Assembly (NCBI RefSeq): GCF_001618145.1
Contig: NZ_KV392043.1
Location: 62,001 to 126,000 of the forward strand
Origin: Oceanobacillus damuensis
Lineage (GTDB): Bacteria; Bacillota; Bacilli; Bacillales; Amphibacillaceae
DNA: 64,000 nucleotides
Direction: 5' to 3'
Numbering within the stretch: the stretch's first letter is position 1; the number at the start of each line of letters is the position of its first letter. The notes under the pieces were generated by a model, which saw only the letters and a list, made by a program, of their open reading frames with translations, was not told the DNA's origin and made no database searches. Made by a program: the position numbers and the translations under genes. This document shows, piece by piece, positions 8,979 through 18,467 of the stretch.

Positions 8979-11747
8979 ATGGAATTTAAAAGAAACATAA
9001 ATCGTAATCAAATGAAAAAGTTACAAAAGCTCGGCAGTTGGTCTGGGGTAATTATTGTAGTTCTGTTTCTTCTTTTCATTTTAGGTACTGTCGCTTTCCA
9101 GTGGGTCACAGAGTATATTTGGATGGATTCCATTGGTTTTAGCACTGTTTTCATGACTGTTTTGGGCAGCAAACTTATGCTTGGTGCTGCTGGTTTTGTC
9201 ATCTTTGGTATCGTAACCTGGCTGACCGTGTTTTGGGTGCGCAGATCGTATTTAAGCCATTTTGACCCGAATCAGCTTCCGGCATTTTTCTATCAGAAGA
9301 AAATGGTCATGAATGGGATTATAATCGTAATTGCTGTTTTCGCAGGCCTTATTGGCAGTGTGATTGTCCAGGGTGTAGGCTGGGAACCACTTTTAAAAGT
9401 CTTAAACTATGAAACATTCGGGGAAAGCGATCCTATTTTCAACAGAGATATTTCTTTCTATATGTTTGTTTTGCCATTTTTAGAAATGATCATTAATATT
9501 TTACTTGGATTAGGTTTCTTCATGTTATTAGTTGTGGCTGGAGCGTATTCGGTGTTTCATATTTACCGGATGAACCGTTCGGCACAAATTCACCTAGGGC
9601 TGACGATTGCCGTTATCGGTGTGCTGTTAGCTGGCTCTCATTTGCTGACACCATTTCAAACGCTGCTGTCCAATCAGGTGAATATTTTTCAGGGAAGTGT
9701 GGTCCACGGCCTGAGTTACACCGACCGCATCATTAATATTCCTGTTTCCTATATCTTAGCTGCCGTATCGATTATCGGTGCTGTTTGGGTCATTCTTGCA
9801 TTAAGAAAAGGCAATTTCAATTCCATGCTGATTCCGATTGTTGCTTATATTGCCCTCGTTGTTCTTGGGCAAGGGGCGTCCGTGCTGGTGCAAAACTATC
9901 TTGTAGAGCCAAATGAATTTCAGCGTGAAGAGCCTTATTTACAGCATAATTTGGATTACACAAGGCAAGCCTATGATCTCGAAAATATCGATGTTTCGGA
10001 ACATCCGGGAAATCAGGATACACTGGATGAAGATATGATTGAGAATAATGAGTTAACAATTAATAATGTACGGATCAATGATGCACGACCATTGCTTGAT
10101 ATTTACAACCAATTACAGACGTTCCGTACCTATTATCAATTTAATGATATTGATGTTGACCGGTACGAAATTGACGGAGAGTATCAGCAGGTGTTTCTTG
10201 GTGCTAGGGAACTAAACACAGCTGACCTGCCGGAACAAGCCCAAACCTGGGTGAACCGTACATTACGTTATACGCATGGATACGGGATAGCGATGAGTCA
10301 AGTCAATGAGATCACTTCCCAAGGACAGCCAGAGTATATTGTAAAGAATCTCCCGCCAGAAGGGACTGTGGACGTTGAGCTTCCACAAATTTACTTTGGT
10401 GAAATGGATTATCCAAATGTCATCGTAAATTCAGAAGTCAATGAATTTGACTATCCGTCTGGTGATGAAAATATGACCAATCGCTATGAAGCGGATAAGG
10501 GGATTCCGCTTAGCGGCTGGAACCGTCTGTTATTTTCTATAAATGAAGGATCATTCCGTATGCTCGTCTCAGACCAGATTTCGGGTGACAGTCAACTGCT
10601 CGATACCCGAAATATTGTGGATCGGATCAATCGAATTGCACCATTTTTCGACTATGATGAGGATCCGTATATCATTGTACGTGATGATGGCACATTAGCC
10701 TGGATTATTGACGCTTATTTAATAGATCAAGGCTATCCGTACGCGGAAAACTACGAAGGCAACAAAAACTATATTAAAAACGCAGCGAAAGTTCTGGTTG
10801 ATGCGTACACCGGAGAAGTCAATTTCTTTGTTACCGAACCGGATGATCCACTGCTTCAGACATATCAAAATATATTCCCTGATTTGTTTACAACAGAAAT
10901 TCCGGAAGATGTGGAAAGCCATTTCCGTTATCCAGAAGGGTTATTTAAGATTCAAGCAGACAAATATGGTACGTACCATATGACCAATCTGGAGATATTC
11001 TATAATCGGGAAGACCGGTGGGAATTCCCAACAGAGCATTATTTTAATGAAGATATTGAAATGGAACCATATTATGTAACCATGAAACTTCCAGAATATG
11101 AGGAAGAAGAATTTATCCTCATGATGCCATACACACCTAGAAACCGTCAGAATATGATCGGGTGGATTGGTGTACGGAATGATGGCGAACATTACGGGGA
11201 AAAATTTGTCTACCGTTTTCCAAAACAGGAAAACGTCTATGGTCCTCAGCAAATCGAAAATCGTATTAACCAGGACAGCGTTATTTCTCAAGAGTTAAAC
11301 CTCTGGTCGCAAGGTGGTTCCCAAGTCATTCGCGGAAACCTGCTGTCCATCCCGATTAACGATACAATGCTATATGTGGAACCAATCTATATTGAATCCT
11401 CCAATGAAACATCATTGCCGGAAGTAAAACAAGTGGTCGTTGCTTATCAGGATTATATCGTCATGGAAGCAACGTTCGATGAAGCATTGGATCGCATACT
11501 TGAATTAGCCGGCGGGGAAATCGATCAGAGTGACCTAGAGCCTGAAGGACCATCAACAGAAGATATCGAAGGAGAACCGGAAGAAGAGGAAACACCTTCA
11601 CAAGTACCATCCGGAGATTCAGATCAAATACTGCAGGAATTCTCTGAGCTATTTGGTGACTATCAGGATGCTCTTTCAAATGGGAACTGGGAAGAAGCAG
11701 CCGAAATTATGTCAGAAATTGAAAGACGACTGGAACAAGTGAAGTGA
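8979..11747 (+). CDS. UPF0182 family large membrane protein
   Basis: 922 residues. Seven or so hydrophobic segments occupy residues ~15-310, followed by a large extracytoplasmic part (~320-850) with the family's conserved stretches (YLQHNLDYTRQAYDLENI; GDSQLLDTRNIVDRINRIAPF; NYIKNAAKVLVDAYTGEVNFF) and an acidic low-complexity tail (EGEPEEEETPSQ) before a final helix. The function of UPF0182 (COG1615) is unknown; size and layout are typical. ATG at 8979 is preceded by AAAGGAGG; the in-frame ATG at 8916 lacks such a site. Stands alone; a REP cluster follows the stop. Confidence 0.9.
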   Translation: MEFKRNINRNQMKKLQKLGSWSGVIIVVLFLLFILGTVAFQWVTEYIWMDSIGFSTVFMTVLGSKLMLGAAGFVIFGIVTWLTVFWVRRSYLSHFDPNQLPAFFYQKKMVMNGIIIVIAVFAGLIGSVIVQGVGWEPLLKVLNYETFGESDPIFNRDISFYMFVLPFLEMIINILLGLGFFMLLVVAGAYSVFHIYRMNRSAQIHLGLTIAVIGVLLAGSHLLTPFQTLLSNQVNIFQGSVVHGLSYTDRIINIPVSYILAAVSIIGAVWVILALRKGNFNSMLIPIVAYIALVVLGQGASVLVQNYLVEPNEFQREEPYLQHNLDYTRQAYDLENIDVSEHPGNQDTLDEDMIENNELTINNVRINDARPLLDIYNQLQTFRTYYQFNDIDVDRYEIDGEYQQVFLGARELNTADLPEQAQTWVNRTLRYTHGYGIAMSQVNEITSQGQPEYIVKNLPPEGTVDVELPQIYFGEMDYPNVIVNSEVNEFDYPSGDENMTNRYEADKGIPLSGWNRLLFSINEGSFRMLVSDQISGDSQLLDTRNIVDRINRIAPFFDYDEDPYIIVRDDGTLAWIIDAYLIDQGYPYAENYEGNKNYIKNAAKVLVDAYTGEVNFFVTEPDDPLLQTYQNIFPDLFTTEIPEDVESHFRYPEGLFKIQADKYGTYHMTNLEIFYNREDRWEFPTEHYFNEDIEMEPYYVTMKLPEYEEEEFILMMPYTPRNRQNMIGWIGVRNDGEHYGEKFVYRFPKQENVYGPQQIENRINQDSVISQELNLWSQGGSQVIRGNLLSIPINDTMLYVEPIYIESSNETSLPEVKQVVVAYQDYIVMEATFDEALDRILELAGGEIDQSDLEPEGPSTEDIEGEPEEEETPSQVPSGDSDQILQEFSELFGDYQDALSNGNWEEAAEIMSEIERRLEQVK

Positions 11748-11848
11748 ACCATGGGGACAGTGAACCATGGGGACTGAACCACGGGGACAGGAACCTCGGT
11801 CCATTTTTGAGTAGATTAAATGGACCAGTGTTCCTGTCCCTGTGGGCC
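11748..11848. repeat. REP-like palindrome cluster
   Basis: Three GAACCAYGGGGACAG-type half units, then a large hairpin (11779-11848): CCACGGGGACAGGAACCTCG and GGTCCATTT pair with AAATGGACC and TTCCTGTCCCTGTGG across TTGAGTAGATT. Same family as 108-200 and 19609-19829. The open frame across it (11744-11944) is a by-product. Confidence 0.75.
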
Positions 11849-11902
11849 TCAGCGTGTAGTGGACTTACACCACCTAGTTATAGCCCATGCCGGGCACATC
11901 AA

Positions 11903-11938
11903 AAAGGCTTTGTAGAGATTCTTCTCTACAAAGCCTTT
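11903..11938. terminator. Bidirectional terminator between convergent genes
   Basis: Perfect 16-bp stem AAAGGCTTTGTAGAGA / TCTCTACAAAGCCTTT with a 4-base loop. It lies between the plus-strand UPF0182 gene and the minus-strand metallophosphoesterase; on the minus strand the stem runs into a five-T tract. Confidence 0.9.
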
Positions 11939-11993
11939 CAATGAAAATCCGTGTTTCTTCTCGTTAGATTCTACAAATTCCCTGTTTTACTTT

Positions 11994-13661
11994 TTATTCT
12001 TCTGTAACCCGTACATCGTCAAAGTGACTACTCGCATTTCCCCAAGAATATAAAGCTATCGTACCAGTCGAATGTGAATCATCTATAATGGGCTCTCCAA
12101 ATATGTCGATTCCGTCCTGGAACGCCTGAATCTCATTGCCAACGACCTTAATTTCTAGTTCAAAATTGGCGCCTACAACATATCCTCGTCTTTCTACATG
12201 AGCCAGTGTAGTTTCCACTCCATCGACGACTTTGAAAAGCTTGATGAATGAACGCTGATGGTCTAAATCTAATTTATAGTAGTTATCGGGATCCTGATAG
12301 CGGAACATTAAGCCAATTCCGTCATCATCGGTGGAGCGTACATTAGCTTTAAATGAGTAATCCTCCCAAGCATTGAGCGCGCGACCATGATCGTAATATG
12401 CAAAGGTACCCTTACGATTGTCAACAGCAGGAACATTCGGACCATAGATATTAGAAGACTGTACTAATTCGCCTCTCACTATCGACCAATTGGATGGTGC
12501 ATCAATCGTTCCTTCATCTACTGTAGTCCATCTTTCCAAATTCCCATTACAGTTAAATTTCTTATGTTCACTTTTACAGTATGACGCTTCTTCAATATCG
12601 AAGTCTTCCTTCAACATATAATTTGGAGCTTTAACATCTGAATCAGGTGTACCAAGATCAACGTTTGTAAATTCAAATTGATTTTGCCAGTCGGTTTTGT
12701 ACTCATCAAGATGAGGAGAGTAACTAGTTGCATTTATAGTCCCTGCTTCTGGATCAATTTCCAGTAGACGTAGAAAACCTTCTCCTCCATTTGGTAGCAT
12801 CTGGTAGTTAGAAAGCATTTGATAGACTTGATTACCATAGTCTCCTTCAGATACAAGACGACCTTGGCCATCATTCAACACGTGCCCACTCAATACCATT
12901 GAGATATTCGGATGTTTTTTAACGAATTTATCCCACATTTCACCCCCGTCATTAACCCCAGCTGGGTCTGAACCTACACCATAATTATGCGGATTCCAGG
13001 CATGTCCTTCACCATAACGAGTCTCATCAGAAAACATATAAGCGTGCGTTACTACAATAACACGGTGTTCGGGATGAGAAGAAACTACCTCATTAGCCCA
13101 ATCTAATACAGAATCTCTAGGTCCGAATTCTAGCGAAAGCACTAACCAATCAGTTCCTCCAGCATGGAAGGTATGAAAATTGTTATCATAGTTATCTGGT
13201 TCTGCTGGATAAACCCCACCAAAAGTCTCTGTTCCAGAATAATCGCTTACCGGAAAATACGTATTATATAAAGTGGTATCTCGTGTATTTGCTGAGCCGT
13301 TATCACCCATATCATGATTTCCAGGTGTAACAGAATAAGGAACAACTCCATCTAAAGCTCGCATTGCATTATATGCGAACTCCCACTGGGGTACATTATT
13401 ATTGTTAACAATATCTCCCAAGTGAGCGACAAATTCGATATTCTCTTCCTCATGATTGTCAACAATCCACTGCGTTTGAGTGTTAAAGATTTCTAATTCC
13501 CTTGATGCATAGTTTTGAGTGTCTGGCAGGATAGCAATTTTAAAAGCTGAAGAGCTAGCCTCTGCCTTTGCCTCTGCATTGTTTAATCCTGGAAGATAAG
13601 GAATTACCAATAAACTGAAAATCATCGTCATAACAAAAACGAAATTAATTGTTTTCTTCAT
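11994..13661 (-). CDS. Secreted metallophosphoesterase with C-terminal LamG-like domain
   Basis: 555 residues. Signal peptide at residues 1-~32 (KK, hydrophobic core, NAEAKA cleavage region). Calcineurin-like phosphoesterase domain to ~360: PDTQNY (D-x-Q variant of motif I), GDIV, GNHD, VTHAY and SGHVLNDG. Residues ~400-555 look like a concanavalin/LamG fold (YKLDLDHQRSFIKLF; GTIALYSWGNASSHFDDVRV). Start at 13661 is set by AAAGGA nine bases upstream; the ATG at 13670 touches that site. Last gene of the phn-type cluster, so probably an extracellular phosphate-ester or diester hydrolase feeding the importer; the exact substrate is unknown. Confidence 0.85.
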   Translation of the reverse strand: MKKTINFVFVMTMIFSLLVIPYLPGLNNAEAKAEASSSAFKIAILPDTQNYASRELEIFNTQTQWIVDNHEEENIEFVAHLGDIVNNNNVPQWEFAYNAMRALDGVVPYSVTPGNHDMGDNGSANTRDTTLYNTYFPVSDYSGTETFGGVYPAEPDNYDNNFHTFHAGGTDWLVLSLEFGPRDSVLDWANEVVSSHPEHRVIVVTHAYMFSDETRYGEGHAWNPHNYGVGSDPAGVNDGGEMWDKFVKKHPNISMVLSGHVLNDGQGRLVSEGDYGNQVYQMLSNYQMLPNGGEGFLRLLEIDPEAGTINATSYSPHLDEYKTDWQNQFEFTNVDLGTPDSDVKAPNYMLKEDFDIEEASYCKSEHKKFNCNGNLERWTTVDEGTIDAPSNWSIVRGELVQSSNIYGPNVPAVDNRKGTFAYYDHGRALNAWEDYSFKANVRSTDDDGIGLMFRYQDPDNYYKLDLDHQRSFIKLFKVVDGVETTLAHVERRGYVVGANFELEIKVVGNEIQAFQDGIDIFGEPIIDDSHSTGTIALYSWGNASSHFDDVRVTEE

Positions 13662-13862
13662 GTACACCATTCCTTTTTAATTTTTTGGATTAAATTCACC
13701 TGATTATCTTACCATGTCAATAAATTCGCAGGAGCTATAATAGAGTTATTTATTATAGGTCTTCTATCCCAGCCAATCACCTCCTTAAAAATACACTTGG
13801 TTATTATTTACGTTTATAGCATTTTAGTAATTTTTCCTGATTTCGTTTTTCAACGAAAGTTA
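13662..13862 (-). other. Gap with an orphan perfect Shine-Dalgarno
   Basis: Between phnE and the phosphoesterase. The minus strand carries AAGGAGGTGAT (13786-13776), a full complement of the 16S tail, yet no frame of useful length begins at proper spacing. A TTTCGTTGAAAAACGAAA hairpin lies at about 13841-13858. This could be a remnant of a lost small gene or a leader for the phosphoesterase. Confidence 0.4.
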
Positions 13863-14648
13863 TTAAATACTCTCTAATTGACGTTTAATAAATCTAGTAA
13901 AATACTCTATGGAAATAATCATTAGAAAGATTACAAAAGTAACTCCTAGAGCAAGATCATATCGAGAAGACTGTGTTGCAGCCATTAATTCCCACCCGAT
14001 TCCTCCTGCACCAACAACACCAAGAATTGATGAATACCGGACATTAATATCAAATCTAAAAACAGACCATGAGATTAATATACTTACAATTGATGCAAAC
14101 ACCCCTTGGAAAATAACTTGAAGGGGAGAAGCACCCGTGGAACGAATCGCCTCGATGATTTCGACGTCCATTTCCTCAATCGATTCAGCATAAACTTTTA
14201 CAAGCATCCCTATACTATTAACAGCTATCGCTAAAATACCAGGTGTAGGTCCGAAACCGACAGCAATAATGAATAACATTGCCCAAATCAGAGCAGGTAC
14301 AGAACGCACAAATGCAGCAAAGGCTTTAATGACATAGCTTACCAAAGGATAAGGTGATAGATTTGATGCGGCAAATATAGCTAGAATCAAAGAAATAATA
14401 ATTCCAAGAACAGTCCCAACCACCGCAACCTGGAGCGATTGAATGACAGCCTCAAATAAAATCATAGGTTCAGATATTTGTGGCGGGAACATTCGATCTA
14501 ACATATATTTCCCTCGCTCAAAGGATTCGAAAAACTGTGTAAATGTTATATTCAATTGTGAAAAACTAAATACGAAAAGGATTGCAATGATGATTAAAGC
14601 ATTGGGATGTCTAATATGTTTTATCCAACTGTTATTTTTCGCCGTCAT
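13863..14648 (-). CDS. phnE: PhnE-type ABC transporter permease (second)
   Basis: 261 residues with about six membrane segments and the permease cytoplasmic loop EIIEAIRSTGASPLQVIFQG (EAA-type) that contacts the ATPase. It overlaps the upstream permease gene by 4 bp (ATGA), so the pair is translationally coupled and probably forms a heterodimeric channel. PhnE proteins serve phosphonate, phosphite or other phosphorus-ester uptake. No C-P lyase genes accompany it here, so import of phosphonates as such is only one option. Confidence 0.85.
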   Translation of the reverse strand: MTAKNNSWIKHIRHPNALIIIAILFVFSFSQLNITFTQFFESFERGKYMLDRMFPPQISEPMILFEAVIQSLQVAVVGTVLGIIISLILAIFAASNLSPYPLVSYVIKAFAAFVRSVPALIWAMLFIIAVGFGPTPGILAIAVNSIGMLVKVYAESIEEMDVEIIEAIRSTGASPLQVIFQGVFASIVSILISWSVFRFDINVRYSSILGVVGAGGIGWELMAATQSSRYDLALGVTFVIFLMIISIEYFTRFIKRQLESI

Positions 14649-15502
14649 AACATGTGTCTCCTTAATTTCAGGGTAATGTATTCAACAATAACAATCAGAA
14701 GGAATATCATTAGAATTGCAGTAGCTGCTTGCTCATAGTTAAATAGGTTAATACTAAGTTGCAGAGAATAACCAATCCCTCCTGCACCAATCATACCCAG
14801 GATTGCTGCTTCACGAATATTAAGATCCATTTTGTAAAAAGACCAACTCACAAACCCAGGTTTAAATTGAGGCCAGATTGCTTGACCGGCAATCTGTAAC
14901 CAATCGGCACCTGTTGCTTTCAAAGCTTCTACCTGTCTCATGTCAATTTCTTCAAGTATTTCCTTATAAGATTTGCCTAAAATCCCTATACCAGAGATCC
15001 CAAGAGCAATAGCTCCAGCAAAGCTCCCTAGACCGAATGACCCTACTAAAAACATGGCTAGAACTATTGCTGGTATAGAACGTAAAAAACTAATAATAGA
15101 AGTAAATATATGAGCTACGACGGGATGTACGGATGTTGTTGTTGCTGCTAAATATCCGAATATAATAGAGAAAAAAATTGAAATAACAACGCCAACTATA
15201 CTCATATAAATAGTTTCCATTACAGGGATTATTAATGTTCCTAGTACTGAAAAGTCTGGAGGAGACATATCAAAAGCAATGAAATTCACAATATTGCCTA
15301 TCCCTGTAATAAAGCTCAACATTGTAAATTCTGTTCCATACCAAGCCCATATGACAACAGCAATTAAAAACGAATAAATAACAGCTTTCTTTGTTGTTCT
15401 TATTCTTTTTCGCTGTTTATAATCCTCAAATGGAGATGATTTTGATTGATAAAAAGTCTTAACATCATTTTTTGAGGAAAGTATTTTTTCTGAATTCCCC
15501 AT
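14645..15502 (-). CDS. phnE: PhnE-type ABC transporter permease (first)
   Basis: 285 residues: a charged cytoplasmic N-terminus of ~40 residues, then about six membrane segments with the loop RQVEALKATGADWLQIAGQA and GAGGIGYSLQLSI near the C-terminus, typical of PhnE. ATG start follows AGGAGGA. 25 bp downstream of phnC and overlapping the second permease. Together PhnC, PhnD and two PhnE proteins make a complete importer. Confidence 0.85.
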   Translation of the reverse strand: MGNSEKILSSKNDVKTFYQSKSSPFEDYKQRKRIRTTKKAVIYSFLIAVVIWAWYGTEFTMLSFITGIGNIVNFIAFDMSPPDFSVLGTLIIPVMETIYMSIVGVVISIFFSIIFGYLAATTTSVHPVVAHIFTSIISFLRSIPAIVLAMFLVGSFGLGSFAGAIALGISGIGILGKSYKEILEEIDMRQVEALKATGADWLQIAGQAIWPQFKPGFVSWSFYKMDLNIREAAILGMIGAGGIGYSLQLSINLFNYEQAATAILMIFLLIVIVEYITLKLRRHML

Positions 15503-15527
15503 AAGAATCCTCCTCTTCTTTTATCAT

Positions 15528-16274
15528 CTAATTGTAGATTTGAAATATTTTTGCTTCCATTAATTCATCAGGGGTACCATCAAAAACAATTTCACCGGAT
15601 TTTACCGCCACAATTCGATCAGAAAACTCTTTAGCAAATTCAACCTGGTGCAGGTTAATAATTGCTGTAATACCGTCCTCTTTACATATGTTTCGTAAAT
15701 ACTCCATTACTGTACGTGATGCAGATGGATCCAAACTTGCGATAGGCTCATCTGCCATAATAATGGACGGTTTTTGACAAATAGCACGAGCAATCCCAAC
15801 ACGTTGCTGTTGTCCACCACTTAATTCATCTGCTCTTTTGTATGCAAACTCTTCTATACCAACTCGATTCAAAATCGAAAGTGCCACTTCAACATCTCTT
15901 TTTTCAAACATACCTAAACTGCCTTTGATGCTTCCCGTATAGCCAAGACGACCATGTAGCACATTTTGTATCGTGTGAGCCCGTTTTATTAAGTTATGGC
16001 TTTGAAATACCATTCCAATTTTACTTCTAACTTTTCTCAAACTCTTTCCACGTAATTTCATAATTTCTTTTCCTTCAAATTCTATCGCCCCAGATGTTGG
16101 CTCGACTAAACGATTGATACAACGAATTAAGGTGCTCTTCCCTGATCCACTAGGGCCAATAATAGATACAACCTGGCCTTTCGTAATAGATAAGTTAATT
16201 TTTTTTAATGCTGCTGTTCCGTCTTTATAAGTCTTTTGTATATTTTTAAGGACGAGTATCGATTCATTTTCCAT
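15528..16274 (-). CDS. phnC: PhnC-type ABC transporter ATP-binding protein
   Basis: 248 residues. Walker A GPSGSGKST at ~40-48, Q-loop GMVFQSHNL, signature LSGGQQQRVGIARA, Walker B IIMADEPIASLDP and switch His in INLHQVEFA. The sequence around the signature is that of phosphonate importers. It energises uptake through the two PhnE permeases downstream. A 147-bp gap without clear terminator separates it from phnD upstream. Confidence 0.9.
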   Translation of the reverse strand: MENESILVLKNIQKTYKDGTAALKKINLSITKGQVVSIIGPSGSGKSTLIRCINRLVEPTSGAIEFEGKEIMKLRGKSLRKVRSKIGMVFQSHNLIKRAHTIQNVLHGRLGYTGSIKGSLGMFEKRDVEVALSILNRVGIEEFAYKRADELSGGQQQRVGIARAICQKPSIIMADEPIASLDPSASRTVMEYLRNICKEDGITAIINLHQVEFAKEFSDRIVAVKSGEIVFDGTPDELMEAKIFQIYN

Positions 16275-16421
16275 TTTTTCGATCCCCCATTACGAATTAA
16301 AAAGCTATCCAAATCAATTTTGTGAATCAGAAGGATTATAAAATTAATTCAACTATATAGATCGAGCTGCTGAATAACTCCTGCAGACTCAATCTACTAT
16401 CTAATCACATGTTTTCAATCA

Positions 16422-17393
16422 TTAATCTAACAATTCCTCTGGCGACATTCCAAGTCCATCGGCTGTCATACGAACGACTTCAAAGTCTTCATCACTTACT
16501 TCTACATATCCTCCACCGTGTCCAGTATCCTCCAGAAACTCTTGTAACTCAGGTACATTAATCGCATCATAAAATGCATCTTTTATGGTTTCCTTTAAGT
16601 CTTCAGGTAGGTCACCACGCACTGTGAATGGAGGCAAAGGAATCGGGTCGGTTTTTTCGATAATAACTAAATTATCAATATTTGGATGATCTGCGTTCTC
16701 TCTAAGAATCATATTGTAAGTAACATCATACACAGCAGCTGCACTAACATTTCCATTTAATACAGAAAGCATAGATGCTTCATGATTACCTGAGAAAGCA
16801 ACTTCACCAAACATATCATCAACTTTGTCTACTTCAATCCCCAACTCATTCACTAAATGTGCTTTTGGAAATAGATGTCCAGATGCTGAAGTCGGATCTG
16901 CCCACAAAAACGATGCTCCTTCTAAGTCTTCGATGGACTCAATACCCGAATCTTCAAGGGTAATAAAGTATGATTCATAAGTTGGTTCTTCATCAGGTTC
17001 TGTAATTCCACCTGCAAATGCTTCAGCGTTAGCTCTCGATTCTGCATGAATATAAGCAAAAGGACCAAAGTAACCAAGATCGGTGTGGCCATTACGCATA
17101 GCTTCTACAGTCGCTGCATAGTTTGTAGCTGGATAGATTTCAACCGGAATATCTAACACTTCCTCTAAATATTCAGCAAAAGGTTCATATCGATTGGTTA
17201 ATTCTTGTTGATCTTCTAATGGGATAGGTGTAAAAACTAACTTTTCAGGCCAATTTCCGCTAGCAGCTTCTTCGTCACTTTCCTCATTTGAAGTTGCTTC
17301 TGCCCCACAAGCAACTAACACCAAAATCATTACGAGCATTGCAGCAAAAAAAACAAGATTTTTGACAAACATCGATTTCATTTTCATTTTCAT
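16422..17393 (-). CDS. phnD: PhnD-family substrate-binding lipoprotein
   Basis: 323 residues. Signal peptide with lipobox LVAC (Cys ~29) followed by a Ser/Glu-rich linker, then the periplasmic-binding fold of the phosphate/phosphite/phosphonate family: YFGPFAYIHA and WADPTSASGHLFPKA, where the PhnD family places its ligand phosphoryl group. ATG at 17393 has AAGGAGG eight bases upstream. The leader contains an intrinsic terminator and a box nearly identical to that before glpP, suggesting antitermination control. Confidence 0.88.
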   Translation of the reverse strand: MKMKMKSMFVKNLVFFAAMLVMILVLVACGAEATSNEESDEEAASGNWPEKLVFTPIPLEDQQELTNRYEPFAEYLEEVLDIPVEIYPATNYAATVEAMRNGHTDLGYFGPFAYIHAESRANAEAFAGGITEPDEEPTYESYFITLEDSGIESIEDLEGASFLWADPTSASGHLFPKAHLVNELGIEVDKVDDMFGEVAFSGNHEASMLSVLNGNVSAAAVYDVTYNMILRENADHPNIDNLVIIEKTDPIPLPPFTVRGDLPEDLKETIKDAFYDAINVPELQEFLEDTGHGGGYVEVSDEDFEVVRMTADGLGMSPEELLD

Positions 17394-17463
17394 TTCTATT
17401 TCCTCCTTTTTAATTAAAAATTATTCACGCTAGTTGTGAAATAAAGAGATGTTGTTTTCCTTA

Positions 17464-17526
17464 CAATAAAAAGAGCACCAAATAAAAAGATAGGACTACA
17501 AGTGCCTAATCTTTTTATTTAGTGCT
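17464..17526 (-). terminator. Leader terminator upstream of phnD (antitermination target)
   Basis: Read on the minus strand: AGCACTAAATAAAAAGAT-TAGG pairs with TCCTA-TCTTTTTATTTGGTGCT around a short loop, then CTTTTTATT. A near-perfect stem of about 20 bp with T-tract, placed between the probable promoter and the phnD start 70 bp further on. Confidence 0.85.
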
Positions 17527-17553
17527 TACTCTAGGTCATCACGCTAAACAAAA
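17521..17553 (-). promoter_or_regulatory. Conserved leader box, copy 1 (putative GlpP-type antiterminator target)
   Basis: On the minus strand the segment begins TTTTGTTTAGCGTGATGACC and runs as CTAGAGTAAGCACT into the terminator's 5' arm. It differs from the glpP leader box (19127-19160) at only three of about 43 positions. GlpP binds leader RNA and prevents termination in the B. subtilis glp genes; here the same role is inferred. Confidence 0.65.
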
Positions 17554-17636
17554 ATTGAATATTTCAATTTCGTATTTACTTATATTTTAATTATAACGTC
17601 ACAATGTTAATCCTCTATTAAGATAATATCAAATAA

Positions 17637-18455
17637 TTATAAAAGTTTTGATGAATGATATATTTCTATAAATTCTCGAATTTCATTGATAATGATTGTC
17701 GGTTTTACATTAAAAGCAACAGATGATTTAGGGCCTCGAGGTATACCACTTACATTAATCCATGCTGTCTTCATGCCTGCAAAATATCCTCCTGTAATAT
17801 CCGTATTGTAATTGTCACCAATCATGATGCTCTGTTCTGCGTTTGAAGAAAATTTTTTCATCGCATAATTAAATATGAAAGGTCGCGGCTTTGCAATATG
17901 TTGTATTTCCATTCCGAAAATGTATTCAATAGCAGCAGTTATTGATCCTGTTTCCGGGATAATCTCGCCCTTAGTGCCTGGGTGATGCGTATCTACATTG
18001 GTACTAATAACCTTTACCCCTGACTTTATTGCATTGACAATATATTTTAGACTGTCATAGTTAAAGGTAGTATCCCTTGCGATGACAATCATATCTGGAT
18101 TTTGTTTGCTTAATACAGGTAAAACCGTATGCCCTTTTGATTCTATTGAGTCTTGAAGTGCTTTAGTTCCAAACACTTTTAGCGTTAATGAACCGAAATT
18201 ATCAGCTAGATATATTCCCATATAATCTGTAGCTGAAATAATCTCTTCCTCGAATGCAATAATATTCATCTTGTTTAATTTTTCCTTTATTTCTCTTGCT
18301 GTATGCGTGGAGTTATTCGTTATAAATCCAATTGTTTTATGATACTTTCTAAGCTGATTAAGCAAGGGGATAACACCTTGAAAGGGTTCTGCTCCACGAT
18401 ATATGGAACCATCTAAATCAAAGAAAAATGCTTTTAGTTCCGAAAGTGATATCAT
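17637..18455 (-). CDS. HAD-IIA family phosphatase (NagD/AraL-like)
   Basis: 272 residues. HAD motif I FFDLDGSIYRG (nucleophile and acid Asp), motif II TNNSTH, Lys of motif III in IAKPRP and motif IV GDNYNTDI; the cap between ~75 and 180 is the C2a type of NagD, AraL and glycerol-phosphate phosphatases. It should dephosphorylate a small sugar- or polyol-phosphate. It is 12 bp downstream of glpP and probably co-transcribed, so a product of the imported phosphate ester is the likely substrate. Confidence 0.85.
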   Translation of the reverse strand: MISLSELKAFFFDLDGSIYRGAEPFQGVIPLLNQLRKYHKTIGFITNNSTHTAREIKEKLNKMNIIAFEEEIISATDYMGIYLADNFGSLTLKVFGTKALQDSIESKGHTVLPVLSKQNPDMIVIARDTTFNYDSLKYIVNAIKSGVKVISTNVDTHHPGTKGEIIPETGSITAAIEYIFGMEIQHIAKPRPFIFNYAMKKFSSNAEQSIMIGDNYNTDITGGYFAGMKTAWINVSGIPRGPKSSVAFNVKPTIIINEIREFIEIYHSSKLL

Positions 18456-18467
18456 TTATTGACTCCT

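Noticed and set aside
11744-11944. 66-residue plus-strand ORF after the UPF0182 gene
   Set aside because: It is translation of the REP palindromes and terminator; no ribosome site of its own.
11994-17393. Phosphonate C-P lyase locus
   Set aside because: Only importer-type phn genes occur; no phnG-phnM genes are present in the window.
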